In this document: positions 1-7,773 of the stretch, one piece after another | Position numbering within the stretch: the first letter of the stretch is position 1 | Layout of the letters: each line of letters opens with the position of its first letter | Origin: Bog-473 sp963744225 | GTDB lineage: Bacteria > Actinomycetota > Acidimicrobiia > Acidimicrobiales > RAAP-2 | Assembly (NCBI GenBank): GCA_963744225.1 | Contig: CAVUSV010000003.1 | Coordinates: 248,001-312,000, forward strand | Length of the DNA: 64,000 bases | Direction of reading: 5' to 3' | Notes under the pieces: generated by a model | Seen by the model: only the letters and a program-made list of their open reading frames with translations | Told to the model about the DNA's origin: nothing | Database searches by the model: none | Translations under genes and position numbers: made by a program

Positions 1-278
1 GGGTCGCCAAGCAGCTTCTCCACCCGGGCCGGCGTGAAGCGGGCGACCTTGGCGGGGTCGAAGGCGGAGAAGGCCTTGCGGTAGCCGGCGCGCCGCTTGA
101 GGATGGTCGACCAGCTCAGCCCGGCCTGCGCTCCCTCGAGCACGAGGAACTCGAAGTGGGTCGGGTCGTCGTGGACCGGCACGCCCCACTCGGTGTCGTG
201 GTACTCGACCATCGCCGGATCGCTCCCGGCCCACTCGCAGCGCGTCGGCGCGTCGCCCGGCTTCTTTTTCGTGCTCAC
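1..278 (-). CDS. tag: DNA-3-methyladenine glycosylase I, N-terminal part (cut by window edge)
   Basis: Base-excision repair enzyme that removes 3-methyladenine from alkylated DNA. Only about 92 N-terminal residues are visible; the gene runs off the left edge. Family landmarks are clear: a Cys in CEWAG and a His in YHDTEWG (Tag zinc ligands lie in this part of the protein), then DDPTHFEFL, the helix LEGAQAGLSW, ILKRR and YRKAF. I placed the start at a GTG giving MSTKKKPGDAP, the usual distance before CEWAG. No stop codon separates this GTG from the GNAT domain upstream in the same frame, so the real product may be a GNAT-Tag fusion. Family assignment is secure; the start is not. Confidence 0.85.
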   Translation of the reverse strand, partial: MSTKKKPGDAPTRCEWAGSDPAMVEYHDTEWGVPVHDDPTHFEFLVLEGAQAGLSWSTILKRRAGYRKAFSAFDPAKVARFTPARVEKLLGD

Positions 279-842
279 GGCGCCACCGTAGGGCGCGGCG
301 TGTGACGCGCTGACCCGGTAGAGCACGTGGCGGCGCAGCGGGCTGCCCTCCGGCAGCGCCGGGTGTTCGAAGTCGCCGCCGGCATCGCGCACCATCCCGA
401 TGCGCTCCATGACGGCCTGCGATCGGGCGTTGCGCGTGGTGGTGAAGGCGACGATCTCGCGCAGGCCGGCCTCGTTGAAGCCGAAGTCGAGTGATGCCGC
501 CGCCGCCTCGGTGGCGTAGCCGTGGCCCCAGTGATCTGGATGCAACCGCCAGCCCACCTCGACCGCCGGCGCACACGGCAGTGCCGCGCCGACCCGGTGC
601 AGGCCCACCATGCCGACGAAGGGGGCGCCGCCGGTCGCCTCGACCGCCCACAGTCCCCAACCCTCGCGCTCCATCTCCGCGCCATAGCGGTCCACCAGGG
701 TGTCGCTTTCGGCGCGACTGGGCGACGAGCCCAGCGACTGCACCACGAGGGGGTGTGCGTTGAGCTCGCCGAAAGGCGTCCGGTCCACGTCGGTGAACGG
801 TCGCAGCAGCAGGCGGTCCGTCGTGATCGTCGGGCCCGTCCG
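279..842 (-). CDS. GNAT acetyltransferase domain (RimJ/RimL type), in frame with tag
   Basis: Acetyl-CoA dependent N-acetyltransferase of the RimJ/RimL ribosomal-protein acetyltransferase group; substrate unknown. The frame shows TTDRLLLRPF at the N-terminus, then VGMVGLHRVG, VEVGWRLHPDHWGHGYATEA (the acetyl-CoA binding region), LREIVAFTTTRNARSQAVME and a final HVLYRVSA. No ATG, GTG or TTG precedes TDRLLLRP in this frame after the end of the acyl-CoA synthetase gene. The first in-frame GTG (788) would remove the first strand. The left coordinate given is where the frame changes into Tag; there is no stop there. Either the start is damaged or a rare start codon is used. Domain identity is good, gene boundaries poor. 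Confidence 0.65.
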
Positions 843-862
843 TCGTGGCGCCCCTGCCGTGG

Positions 863-2512
863 CTATGCCCCCTGGGCGGCCTTGACCGCGGTCTCTGCGG
901 CCCAGCGGTAGTCCGCCTTGCCCGACGGCGAACGCTGGATCTGCTCCACGAACACGACCTCCTTGGGGAGCTTGTAGCGGGCGATGTGGCCGGAGGCATG
1001 CTCGACGATGGAAGCCCCGTCGGCCGCGGCGCCCTCGGCCAATTGGACCACCGCCACGACCTCGGAACCCCAGCGCTCCGACGGACGCCCGGTCACGACG
1101 ACGTCGCCCACGGCCGGGTGGCCGGCGATGGCCCGCTCGACCTCCTCGACGAAGATCTTCTCGCCGCCGGAGTTGACCGTCACCGAGTCGCGGCCGAGCA
1201 GCTCGACCTGCCCGTCGGCTCGATGCCGGGCCCGGTCGCCCGGGATGGAGTAGCGGACGCCGTCGATCACCGGGAAGGTACGGGCCGTCTTCTCGGCGTC
1301 TCCGAGATACCCGAGCGGGACGCTCCCGGTCTGGGCCAGCCACCCGATGCCCTCGTGCCCCGGTGCCAACACGTGCTCCATCGCCTCGTCGACCACCACG
1401 GTGCCCGGCCCCGGCAAGAACGAGCCCACCTCGATTCCGTCCATGGAGGTGGTGTGCATCTGCGCCCCCGTCTCCGACGACCCGGCCGAATCGGAGATCA
1501 TGAGGTTGGGCAGGCGCTCCAGTGCCATGGCGCGCACGGCTGGTGTCAGCGGGGCGCCACCGTTGCCGACGGCGAAGAAGGAGGAGAGGTCGTAGGTCTC
1601 CTTGTCGAGCTGGAGCAGCAGCGGGCGCAGGATGGCGTCACCAACGATGGTCATGGAATTGACCTTCTCCCGGGCGACGACGCGCCACACGTCGTCGGGG
1701 TCGACCCGGCGCGTCTCGTCGGGGAAGACGAGCGTCGCCCCTTGGGCCATCAGCATGAAGGCCGCCCACTGCGCCGCGCCGTGCATGAGCGGCGGCAGGA
1801 TCATCAACCGGTAGGCGGGGCTCTCGGCCAGCCGCTCCGTGATGCCCTGGTAGCTCGTGACGATCTCCCACGTGCCGACCTTCCGTCCGCCCATGGCGGC
1901 CATGAAGATGTCGTGTTGCCGCCAGAGCACCCCCTTGGGCATGCCCGTCGTGCCCCCGGTGTAGAGGATGTAGAGGTCGTCGGGGGACGGCTCGGCCGGC
2001 GCCCCCTTGGGAGAGGATGCGGCTAATGCCTCCTCGTACCACTCCGCCCCGGGGAGGAGGGTGTGGCCCGATTCGTCGTCGACCTGCAACAGGACGTCGG
2101 GCGGCGTGTCCAGCGTGGGCAGCACTTCCGCGATGGTGGGCGCGAGCGCCGAGTGCAAGATGAGGGCGCGCGGCCGGGCGTCGTTGAGGAGGTAGCGCAG
2201 CTCGTCGCCGACGTAGCGGTAGTTGACGTTGAAGGGAGCCAGCCGGGCTCGGTAGGAGCCCAGCATGCCCTCGAGGTACTCGTTGCCGTTGTAGAGCGCC
2301 AGGGCGACATGGTCCTGGCCCGACTCCCATCGCTGGAGCTCGGAGCGCTCGCGATGCACTCGCAGCCCACGGTCGGACAAGTAACTGGACAGCCGGCGCG
2401 AGCGCTCGGAGAGGTCCCCATAGGTGAGCCGGCGGTCGCGCCACACGATGCACTCCCGGTCGGCCAAGGTCTCCACGAGGGTGTCGAAGGCTTTGGCCAA
2501 GTTGAACTGCAC
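863..2512 (-). CDS. Acyl-CoA synthetase (AMP-forming, FadD family)
   Basis: Activates a fatty or steroid side-chain acid to its CoA thioester through an acyl-adenylate. The 549-residue product has the ANL-superfamily P-loop YTGGTTGMPKGV, the SDSAGSSETG region, GDRARHRADG, LGRDSVTVNSGGEKIFVEEVE and the C-terminal PSGKADYRWA containing the adenylation lysine. The N-terminal pattern (MQFNLAKAFDTLVETLADRE) resembles the FadD17/FadD19 steroid-side-chain group of mycobacteria; the substrate is inference only. The GTG start is chosen because conserved sequence begins there, although the frame stays open far upstream. It is divergent from the aldehyde dehydrogenase across a 111-base gap, so the two probably share a control region. 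Confidence 0.85.
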   Translation of the reverse strand: MQFNLAKAFDTLVETLADRECIVWRDRRLTYGDLSERSRRLSSYLSDRGLRVHRERSELQRWESGQDHVALALYNGNEYLEGMLGSYRARLAPFNVNYRYVGDELRYLLNDARPRALILHSALAPTIAEVLPTLDTPPDVLLQVDDESGHTLLPGAEWYEEALAASSPKGAPAEPSPDDLYILYTGGTTGMPKGVLWRQHDIFMAAMGGRKVGTWEIVTSYQGITERLAESPAYRLMILPPLMHGAAQWAAFMLMAQGATLVFPDETRRVDPDDVWRVVAREKVNSMTIVGDAILRPLLLQLDKETYDLSSFFAVGNGGAPLTPAVRAMALERLPNLMISDSAGSSETGAQMHTTSMDGIEVGSFLPGPGTVVVDEAMEHVLAPGHEGIGWLAQTGSVPLGYLGDAEKTARTFPVIDGVRYSIPGDRARHRADGQVELLGRDSVTVNSGGEKIFVEEVERAIAGHPAVGDVVVTGRPSERWGSEVVAVVQLAEGAAADGASIVEHASGHIARYKLPKEVVFVEQIQRSPSGKADYRWAAETAVKAAQGA

Positions 2513-2623
2513 GGTGGGCGGGTCCGGCGGCGGTGCGGGCACGGCCCCGCACTGTATCGGCGGGTCGACGGCGAGCGCCGCCCCCGGTTGGGAGTCCGTC
2601 CCGCCATCGGCAAAGATCACGGC

Positions 2624-3976
2624 GTGGACATTCGCAACCCCGCCACCGGCGAGGTCGTCGCCAAGGTTGAGGGGCTGACCGCGGCAGAGACCGACGCCGC
2701 CATCGATCGGGCCGCTGCCGCGTTCGGGGCGTGGAGGGAGGTGGCCCCGGGCGACCGGGCCCGGCTGCTCCGGCGTTTCGCCGCCGCGGTCGATGCCAAC
2801 CTGGAGGAGCTCGCCGACCTCGAGGTGGCCAATGCGGGGCACGTGATCGGGAACGCTCGCTGGGAGGCCGGCAACGTGCGCGACGTGCTCGAGTACTACG
2901 CCGCCGCCCCCGAGCGCCAGAGCGGGCGCCAGATCCCCGTGCCCGGGGGCATCGACGTCACCTTCTTCGAGCCGCTCGGGGTGGTGGGCGTGATCGTGCC
3001 CTGGAATTTCCCGATGGCCATCGCCGGCTGGGGCTTCGCTCCCGCGTTGGCCGCCGGCAATACCGTCGTAGTCAAGCCGGCCGAGCTGACGCCACTGAGC
3101 GCGCTCCGCCTCGGCGAGTTGGCTCTCCAGGCGGGGCTGCCCGAAGGAGTCCTGCAGATCCTGCCCGGCAAGGGCCGGGTGGTCGGCGAGCGCTTCGTGA
3201 CCCACCCCGCGGTGCGCAAGGTGTGCTTTACCGGTTCGACCGAGGTAGGGCGCCAGGTCATGGCGGGCTGTGCCCAGCAGATCAAACGCGTCACCCTCGA
3301 GCTCGGGGGCAAGAGCGCGAACATCGTGTTCGCCGATGCAGACCTTGAGTTCGCGGCGGCGCGGGCACCCGCGGGCGTCTTCGACAACGCGGGACAGGAC
3401 TGTTGCGCGCGCTCGCGCATCCTGGTCGAGCGTTCCGTCTACGACCACTTCATGGCGCTGCTCGAACCCGCGGTTGCCGGCGTCGCGGTGGGCGACCCCA
3501 CCCTCGAGGCGACCGAGATGGGTCCGCTGATCTCTGAGGCTCACCTCGCCACGGTTGCGTCCTTCGTGCCCGACGACGCCCCGGTCGCGCTGCGGGGTTC
3601 GTGCCCCGACGGCCCGGGCAACTGGTTCGCCCCGACCGTGCTGGCACCGATCGATCCCACCGATCGAGCTGCAACCGAGGAGATCTTCGGCCCGGTGGTT
3701 GTCGTCATCCCCTTCGAGGACGAAGAGGATGCCGTGCGGCTGGCCAACGAAACCCCCTACGGACTGTCGGGGTCGCTGTGGACCCGCGACGTCGGACGCG
3801 CTCTGCGCGTGGCGCGGGCGGTCGAGACGGGGACGTTGTCGGTCAACTCCCACTCCTCGGTGCGGTACTGGACGCCATTCGGCGGGGTCAAGCAGTCGGG
3901 GATCGGTCGGGAGCTCGGCCCTGACGCCCTCGAGGCGTTCAGCGACGTGAAGAACGTCTTTATCAGCTCGGAGTAG
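2624..3976 (+). CDS. Aldehyde dehydrogenase, NAD(P)-dependent
   Basis: Oxidises an aldehyde to the acid. The protein is about 450 residues, a little short for the usual 480-500, with the shortening at the N-terminus. Seen: VPWNFP with the oxyanion Asn near 128, FTGSTEVG, the general base Glu in LELGGK near 226, the catalytic Cys in AGQDCCA near 260, and EEIFGPVV. The GTG start gives MDIRNPATGE, the normal beginning of the family; the frame is open upstream but that part overlaps the divergent gene's leader. It is followed 30 bases later by an SDR on the same strand, suggesting a short alcohol/aldehyde oxidation operon feeding the neighbouring acyl-CoA synthetase. Confidence 0.88.
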   Translation: MDIRNPATGEVVAKVEGLTAAETDAAIDRAAAAFGAWREVAPGDRARLLRRFAAAVDANLEELADLEVANAGHVIGNARWEAGNVRDVLEYYAAAPERQSGRQIPVPGGIDVTFFEPLGVVGVIVPWNFPMAIAGWGFAPALAAGNTVVVKPAELTPLSALRLGELALQAGLPEGVLQILPGKGRVVGERFVTHPAVRKVCFTGSTEVGRQVMAGCAQQIKRVTLELGGKSANIVFADADLEFAAARAPAGVFDNAGQDCCARSRILVERSVYDHFMALLEPAVAGVAVGDPTLEATEMGPLISEAHLATVASFVPDDAPVALRGSCPDGPGNWFAPTVLAPIDPTDRAATEEIFGPVVVVIPFEDEEDAVRLANETPYGLSGSLWTRDVGRALRVARAVETGTLSVNSHSSVRYWTPFGGVKQSGIGRELGPDALEAFSDVKNVFISSE

Positions 3977-4006
3977 CGCCGCCGCAAGGCCGCACGGAGG
4001 AGAGAC

Positions 4007-4792
4007 ATGAGCGAGTCAACCGCCTACGCCCGTCGCCTGGTCGACCGGGTCGCCGTCGTCACCGGCGGCGCCAGCGGTATCGGGCGCGCCATGTGCGAGC
4101 GCCTCGCCGCGGAGGGCGCCGCCGTCGCCGTAGTCGACCTCGACGAGGCGGCCGGCGGTGAGGTGGCAGCCGCGATCGGCGGCATGTTCGTGCGGGCCGA
4201 CGTCACCTCCTCCGGCGAGGTGGAGGCGCTGTACGGCGAGGTGGCCGCCCGCTACGGCGGGATCGATGTCTGCTGCAACAACGCCGGCATCAGCCCGCCC
4301 GACGACGACTCCATCCTCGACACGGGCCTCGACGCTTGGGAGCGGGTGCAGCGGGTCAACCTGACGTCGGTCTATCTGTGCTGCAAGCACGCGCTCCCGC
4401 ACCTGCTGGCTCGGGGCCGGGGGTCGATCATCAACACCGCGTCGTTCGTGGCCGTCATGGGCGCGGCGACGAGCCAGATCAGCTACACGGCTTCCAAGGG
4501 CGGTGTGCTGGCCATGTCGCGCGAGCTGGGCGTCCAGTTCGCCCGCCAGGGGGTGCGTGTCAACGCACTGTGCCCGGGTCCGGTCAACACCCCTCTCCTC
4601 CAGGAGCTCTTTGCTCAGGACCCCGAGCGGGCTGCACGGCGTGTCGTGCACATCCCGATGGGCCGGTTTGGCGAGGCGTCGGAGATCGCCGCCGCGGCGG
4701 CCTTCCTCGCCTCCGACGACTCTTCGTTCATCACAGCGGCGACCTTCCTCGTCGACGGCGGTATCTCGGGCGCCTACGTCACCCCGTTGTAG
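4007..4792 (+). CDS. Short-chain dehydrogenase/reductase
   Basis: Classical SDR oxidoreductase of 261 residues. It shows the nucleotide-binding TGGASGIG, an acidic residue after strand two (VVDLDEA, favouring NAD), the NNAG motif, a Ser in NTASFV, the catalytic YTASK and the family ending SSFITAATFLVDGG. The ATG is preceded by GGAGGAG, a strong ribosome binding site. It lies 30 bases after the aldehyde dehydrogenase and is probably co-transcribed. Together they could convert an alcohol to an acid that the divergent FadD activates; the actual substrate cannot be read from the sequence. Confidence 0.9.
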   Translation: MSESTAYARRLVDRVAVVTGGASGIGRAMCERLAAEGAAVAVVDLDEAAGGEVAAAIGGMFVRADVTSSGEVEALYGEVAARYGGIDVCCNNAGISPPDDDSILDTGLDAWERVQRVNLTSVYLCCKHALPHLLARGRGSIINTASFVAVMGAATSQISYTASKGGVLAMSRELGVQFARQGVRVNALCPGPVNTPLLQELFAQDPERAARRVVHIPMGRFGEASEIAAAAAFLASDDSSFITAATFLVDGGISGAYVTPL

Positions 4793-5291
4793 GCGTCTGC
4801 CGTCACGGGCTGGGCAAAATCTCGGTCGCACATCCCGCCAACTGCACGACCGGGACGCCGGGGCCCGTCTTCAGGGCGATCTCTAGTCCTCTCCCGCGAC
4901 GGGACGGTCATTTCCTGGATTGAGGTCCCCGACCGGGCCGTCCCGAACGCCGCGCGCCCCGTACCGACGATCACGCTGGCGCAGTGTCAGCTGATAGCTG
5001 AGAACGGTCGGCGAGATGTCGGGGCCCGGGGGGCCCGGCGTCTTCTAGAACTATGCACAAGACCGTTGATAGTTCTGAAAAGGATCGGGCGGCGTGCCCG
5101 GCCCGCCGCTACGTCGGCCGGCCCTTCTCCGCGGGCAGCGCTGTCGCGGCCAGGGCGTCGAGCCGCTCTTCTGACCGCACAGGGACGCACGAGCGGCCCC
5201 GCGCACCGTGAGGGCGCAGACTGATCGGTCACCGCGGCTTCTCTGGGCTCAGCAGGCGCGGCAAGGCGCCACGACCGACAACAATGGGCCG
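4793..5291. other. Non-coding stretch holding hairpin element copy 1
   Basis: About 500 bases with no convincing gene on either strand. It contains a small perfect hairpin (4987-5001) and the composite hairpin element described separately at 5020-5110. The start of the hydrolase at its right end has no strong Shine-Dalgarno sequence. Confidence 0.5.
5020..5110. repeat. Composite hairpin element, copy 1
   Basis: An inverted repeat with arms AGAACTAT (5047-5054) and ATAGTTCT (5069-5076) encloses 14 bases ending in GTTG. It is followed by AAAAGG and a GC hairpin, CGGGC-GGCGT-GCCCG. The same layout occurs at 15670-15750: arms ACTAT/ATAGT, a 14-base interior ending GTTG, AAAAGG, then a CGGGC/GCCCG hairpin. 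Three outer stem pairs differ between the copies, each with a compensating change. Read on the minus strand, the GC hairpin is followed by TTTT, like a terminator. No minus-strand gene ends here, so its role at this place is unknown. Confidence 0.5.
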
Positions 5292-6218
5292 ATGGAAGAG
5301 ATGGATCCGATCGGGACGCAGGAGCCCTTCCCGATGGAATACGCCTCCCTCCATGGCCACCAGATCGGCTATCGGCGGGGGGGCCAGGGTCCGACGCTGC
5401 TGCTCCTCCACGGGATAGCGGGGAGCTCCCGCACCTGGATCCCGGCCATGCGGCTGCTGTGCCATGACTACACGGTGCTGGCGCCCGACTTCTTGGGTCA
5501 CGGCGAATCCGCCAAGCCGCCCGGCGACTACTCGCTCGGCAACCTGGCCGCCAGCATGCGGGATCTGTTGCGTCTGCTCGAGATTGAGCGCGCCACTGTG
5601 GTCGGCCAGTCCTACGGGGGCGGCGTCGCGTTGCAGTTCGGATATCAATTCCCCGAGCTCTGTGAACGCCTCGTCCTGGTCGATGCCGGTGGACTCGGCC
5701 GCGAGGTGAGTTGGATCCTGCGGCTCGCCACCCTCCCAGCGGCCGAGTACGTCATGCCTGTGCTGTTCCCCTCCTTCGCTCGAGACTGGGGAGACTCGCT
5801 GGCCCGGTTCTCCCGCCGCCTCGGGATTCGCAATCCCCGGGCCGAGGAGGTGTGGAGCGCCTACCGATCATTGACGAACCCCGAGAACCGAAAGGCTTTC
5901 GTCACCACCATGCGGGGCGTCATCGACCCGGGCGGTCAAACCGTGAGTGCCATGGACCGCCTCTACCTGGCTGCCCACATGCCCACGCTGATTGTCTGGG
6001 GGGACAGGGACAGGATCATTCCCGTGGCCCACGGCCACGCGGTCCACGAGGCCATTCCGAACAGCCGGCTGACGATCATGGAAGGCGTCGGCCATTTCCC
6101 TCATGCAGAGGACCCCGCCCGTTTCGTCGAGATCCTCGAAGAGTTCCTGAGCAGCACCGAACCCCGCCACCTCACTCCCGAACAGATGCGTGAACTGCTG
6201 CGCCAGGGACCCCACTGA
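5292..6218 (+). CDS. Alpha/beta-fold hydrolase
   Basis: Serine hydrolase of about 308 residues, cytosolic, substrate unknown. Seen: the oxyanion-region LLLLHGIAGSSRTW, the nucleophile elbow VGQSYGGG, the acid VWGDRDRIIP and the final catalytic His in VGHFPHAEDP. An ATG at 5292 (MEEMDPIG) is my preferred start; the frame is open further upstream without conserved sequence, and an ATG at 5301 is also possible. It resembles haloperoxidase/lactonase-type hydrolases found in lipid and aromatic degradation, but nothing here fixes the substrate. The long structured region after it lies on the same strand. Confidence 0.85.
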   Translation: MEEMDPIGTQEPFPMEYASLHGHQIGYRRGGQGPTLLLLHGIAGSSRTWIPAMRLLCHDYTVLAPDFLGHGESAKPPGDYSLGNLAASMRDLLRLLEIERATVVGQSYGGGVALQFGYQFPELCERLVLVDAGGLGREVSWILRLATLPAAEYVMPVLFPSFARDWGDSLARFSRRLGIRNPRAEEVWSAYRSLTNPENRKAFVTTMRGVIDPGGQTVSAMDRLYLAAHMPTLIVWGDRDRIIPVAHGHAVHEAIPNSRLTIMEGVGHFPHAEDPARFVEILEEFLSSTEPRHLTPEQMRELLRQGPH

Positions 6219-6329
6219 AGCAGCAGGTCGGACGCAGGCACGCCAAGCCATCCGGCGTCGCTCAGCCGGGACCGGCGACCTCACGGCACCGCCAAAGAGG
6301 GCCCAGAAAATCGACGAGAGACACCGATG

Positions 6330-6830
6330 GCAACCGACGCCGTCACGGCGCCCGGCGGTGGTCCCCATGGGGAAGAACTGGGGATGGCGACGGCACCGCC
6401 TGGGGACGACCGGCAGAAATTTGGGGAGAACATCTGGATTTCGCGAATGGCCATTGACCTTGCGCTGCCCCGAGCGCAACCTATCTCCAGTTCGGAGACG
6501 AGAGCCCGCCGAACCTCAAGCGACTACCGAAAGGTGGGAGCGAGGGAAGCCCAAAGGAACGCCGCAAGGCAGTCCGGAGGGAAGCTAAGAGAACGCTGCA
6601 AGGCGGGATCGAAGGCCGGCAACGAGCCCCGCAAGGGGAGCGTGGTCGGAGCGGGCACGAGAATCCGTACTGCGATGGTCCGTGGTGTGTCGCCGTGGCT
6701 TCCCTGGAGCCGCAGTGGCCGGCTCGGGCGGGGGTTGTCCGACACGACCCCGGCACGGTGCCAGCGGATCATCGTTGACGTAGCCCCGAGGAGCACGGGA
6801 GGCTTCGGCCGAACGGTTACTCGGGGCTTC
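6330..6830 (+). ncRNA. Candidate structured RNA (unknown class)
   Basis: A 679-base gap (6219-6897) holds no credible protein but many strong helices, all with sensible loops when read on the plus strand. They are: a 7-bp stem GGCGGTG/CACCGCC (6354-6360 with 6394-6400) around an inner TCCCC/GGGGA stem; a perfect 7-bp hairpin TTGCGCT/AGCGCAA (6460-6479); TCTCC/GGAGA (6484-6498); four GNRA tetraloop hairpins (6524-6638); GTGGCT/AGCCGC (6695-6713); and an 8-bp stem GCCCCGAG/CTCGGGGC (6783-6827) enclosing a C(UUCG)G tetraloop hairpin. I could not match it to RNase P RNA, tmRNA, a group II domain V or a known riboswitch. The ends are guesses; it may be transcribed from the hydrolase promoter. Confidence 0.45.
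6524..6638 (+). repeat. Array of four GNRA-loop hairpins with ~34-base period
   Basis: Tetraloops GAAA (6529), GCAA (6564), GCAA (6598) and GCAA (6631) each cap a stem: CTACC/GGTGG, GCC/GGC, CGCT/GGCG and CCCC/GGGG. Spacings are 35, 34 and 33 bases. Units two and three are imperfect direct repeats (AGGGAAGC, 6-7 bases, AACGC, Y, GCAAGGC). The period is not a multiple of three, which speaks against a protein repeat. Confidence 0.55.
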
Positions 6831-6897
6831 GTCGCGTCCGGCCACCGTTTTGCCGATTCCGGCGCATCCGGGGTCGGATGGCGGTGCGCCAGTCGGG

Positions 6898-7773
6898 CTA
6901 TCCCGCGCCGAGTGAACGCCAGAGGCTGGCGGCCCGTTCTCCGGCGGCCACCTGGCGGTTGAGCTCGTCCTGCACCAGCGAGAGATCGTCAGGATGGGTC
7001 ACGCCGATGCAGCGGCCCTGAGCGGCAAGCACGGTGAAGGCGCTGGTGCCGAGCGACTGCGCCACCACTTCTGGCAGCAGGACCTCTGATTCCTCGGAGG
7101 CGTCGACGGCGGCGTCCATGGCGGCGTGGAGGGTCTTGTGGAAGTGAGGGGTGAAGCCCCAGAGGTTCATGGAGACCCGGACGTCGCCGGGCAGGGTGGC
7201 CGGTTCGCGCCCGTCACCCGCTACGAAACCACCCTCGGCGGTCGCGCGTACCTGTCGCCGCTCGTCGACCCCGAGCAACTGCCCGTTGTCGCCCACGCGG
7301 CAGATGCCCCGCGTCACTGGCGACAAGCCGATGACGGCGTCGGCCAGGCGATAGCCCACGAGTGCGTTGGCGTCGCCGCCGGCGCGCAGATGCTCCGCCA
7401 GCAGCGCGCAGCCGTCGCGGCCGTAGATGTCGTCGGCGTTGCCTACGCCGTAGGGCGCTTCGCCGACGAACTCCGAGGCGCACAGGACGGCGTTGACGGT
7501 GCCGAGGGGGGCGGGCTGGGTGGCAAAGCGCACGTCCACCCCATCGGGCCAGGTGTGCTCCACGTGGTAGCGGATGGCTGGGCCGGTGCTCGGGCCGAGC
7601 ACCAAGACGATGGTCTCGAACCCGGCCGCGAGGGCGTCCGACGCCACCAGGTCGATGACCGCCTCGCCGTGGGTCCCGACCGGTGCCAGCGGTTTGCAGC
7701 CGCCGTAGCGCCTCGCCCGACCCGCCGCCAGGACGACCAGCGACAGTCCTGGCTTACCCGCGCTCGCGCTCAC
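6898..7773 (-). CDS. Nucleotidyltransferase (sugar-1-phosphate NTP transferase-like)
   Basis: Predicted to transfer a nucleotidyl group to a sugar phosphate or related acceptor. The 291-residue protein begins with the signature LVVLAAGRARRYGG followed by KPLAPVG, has TQPAPLGTVNAVL (nucleotide contact region) and the metal-binding VGNADDIYG. The GTG start overlaps the stop of the upstream ketosynthase gene (GTGA), so it is translationally coupled as the last gene of a four-gene operon. Its company of thiolase, FabH-like and LLM enzymes is unusual for a sugar nucleotidyltransferase. The acceptor could be non-carbohydrate, as in MobA/IspD-type relatives, but the family call itself is firm. Confidence 0.75.
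   Translation of the reverse strand: MSASAGKPGLSLVVLAAGRARRYGGCKPLAPVGTHGEAVIDLVASDALAAGFETIVLVLGPSTGPAIRYHVEHTWPDGVDVRFATQPAPLGTVNAVLCASEFVGEAPYGVGNADDIYGRDGCALLAEHLRAGGDANALVGYRLADAVIGLSPVTRGICRVGDNGQLLGVDERRQVRATAEGGFVAGDGREPATLPGDVRVSMNLWGFTPHFHKTLHAAMDAAVDASEESEVLLPEVVAQSLGTSAFTVLAAQGRCIGVTHPDDLSLVQDELNRQVAAGERAASLWRSLGAG

Noticed and set aside
2513..3853. Upstream extension of the acyl-CoA synthetase frame to nearly 1000 codons
   Set aside because: The extension runs antisense through the whole aldehyde dehydrogenase gene and has no family features; it is open only because of high GC.
6330..6830. RNase P RNA, tmRNA or group II intron
   Set aside because: The RNase P core strings, the tRNA-like end of tmRNA and a group II domain V could not be found.
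6327..6962. 211-codon plus-strand open frame
   Set aside because: Arg/Gly/Ser-rich without motifs, crosses the hairpin array whose period is not a multiple of three, and runs into the nucleotidyltransferase gene.
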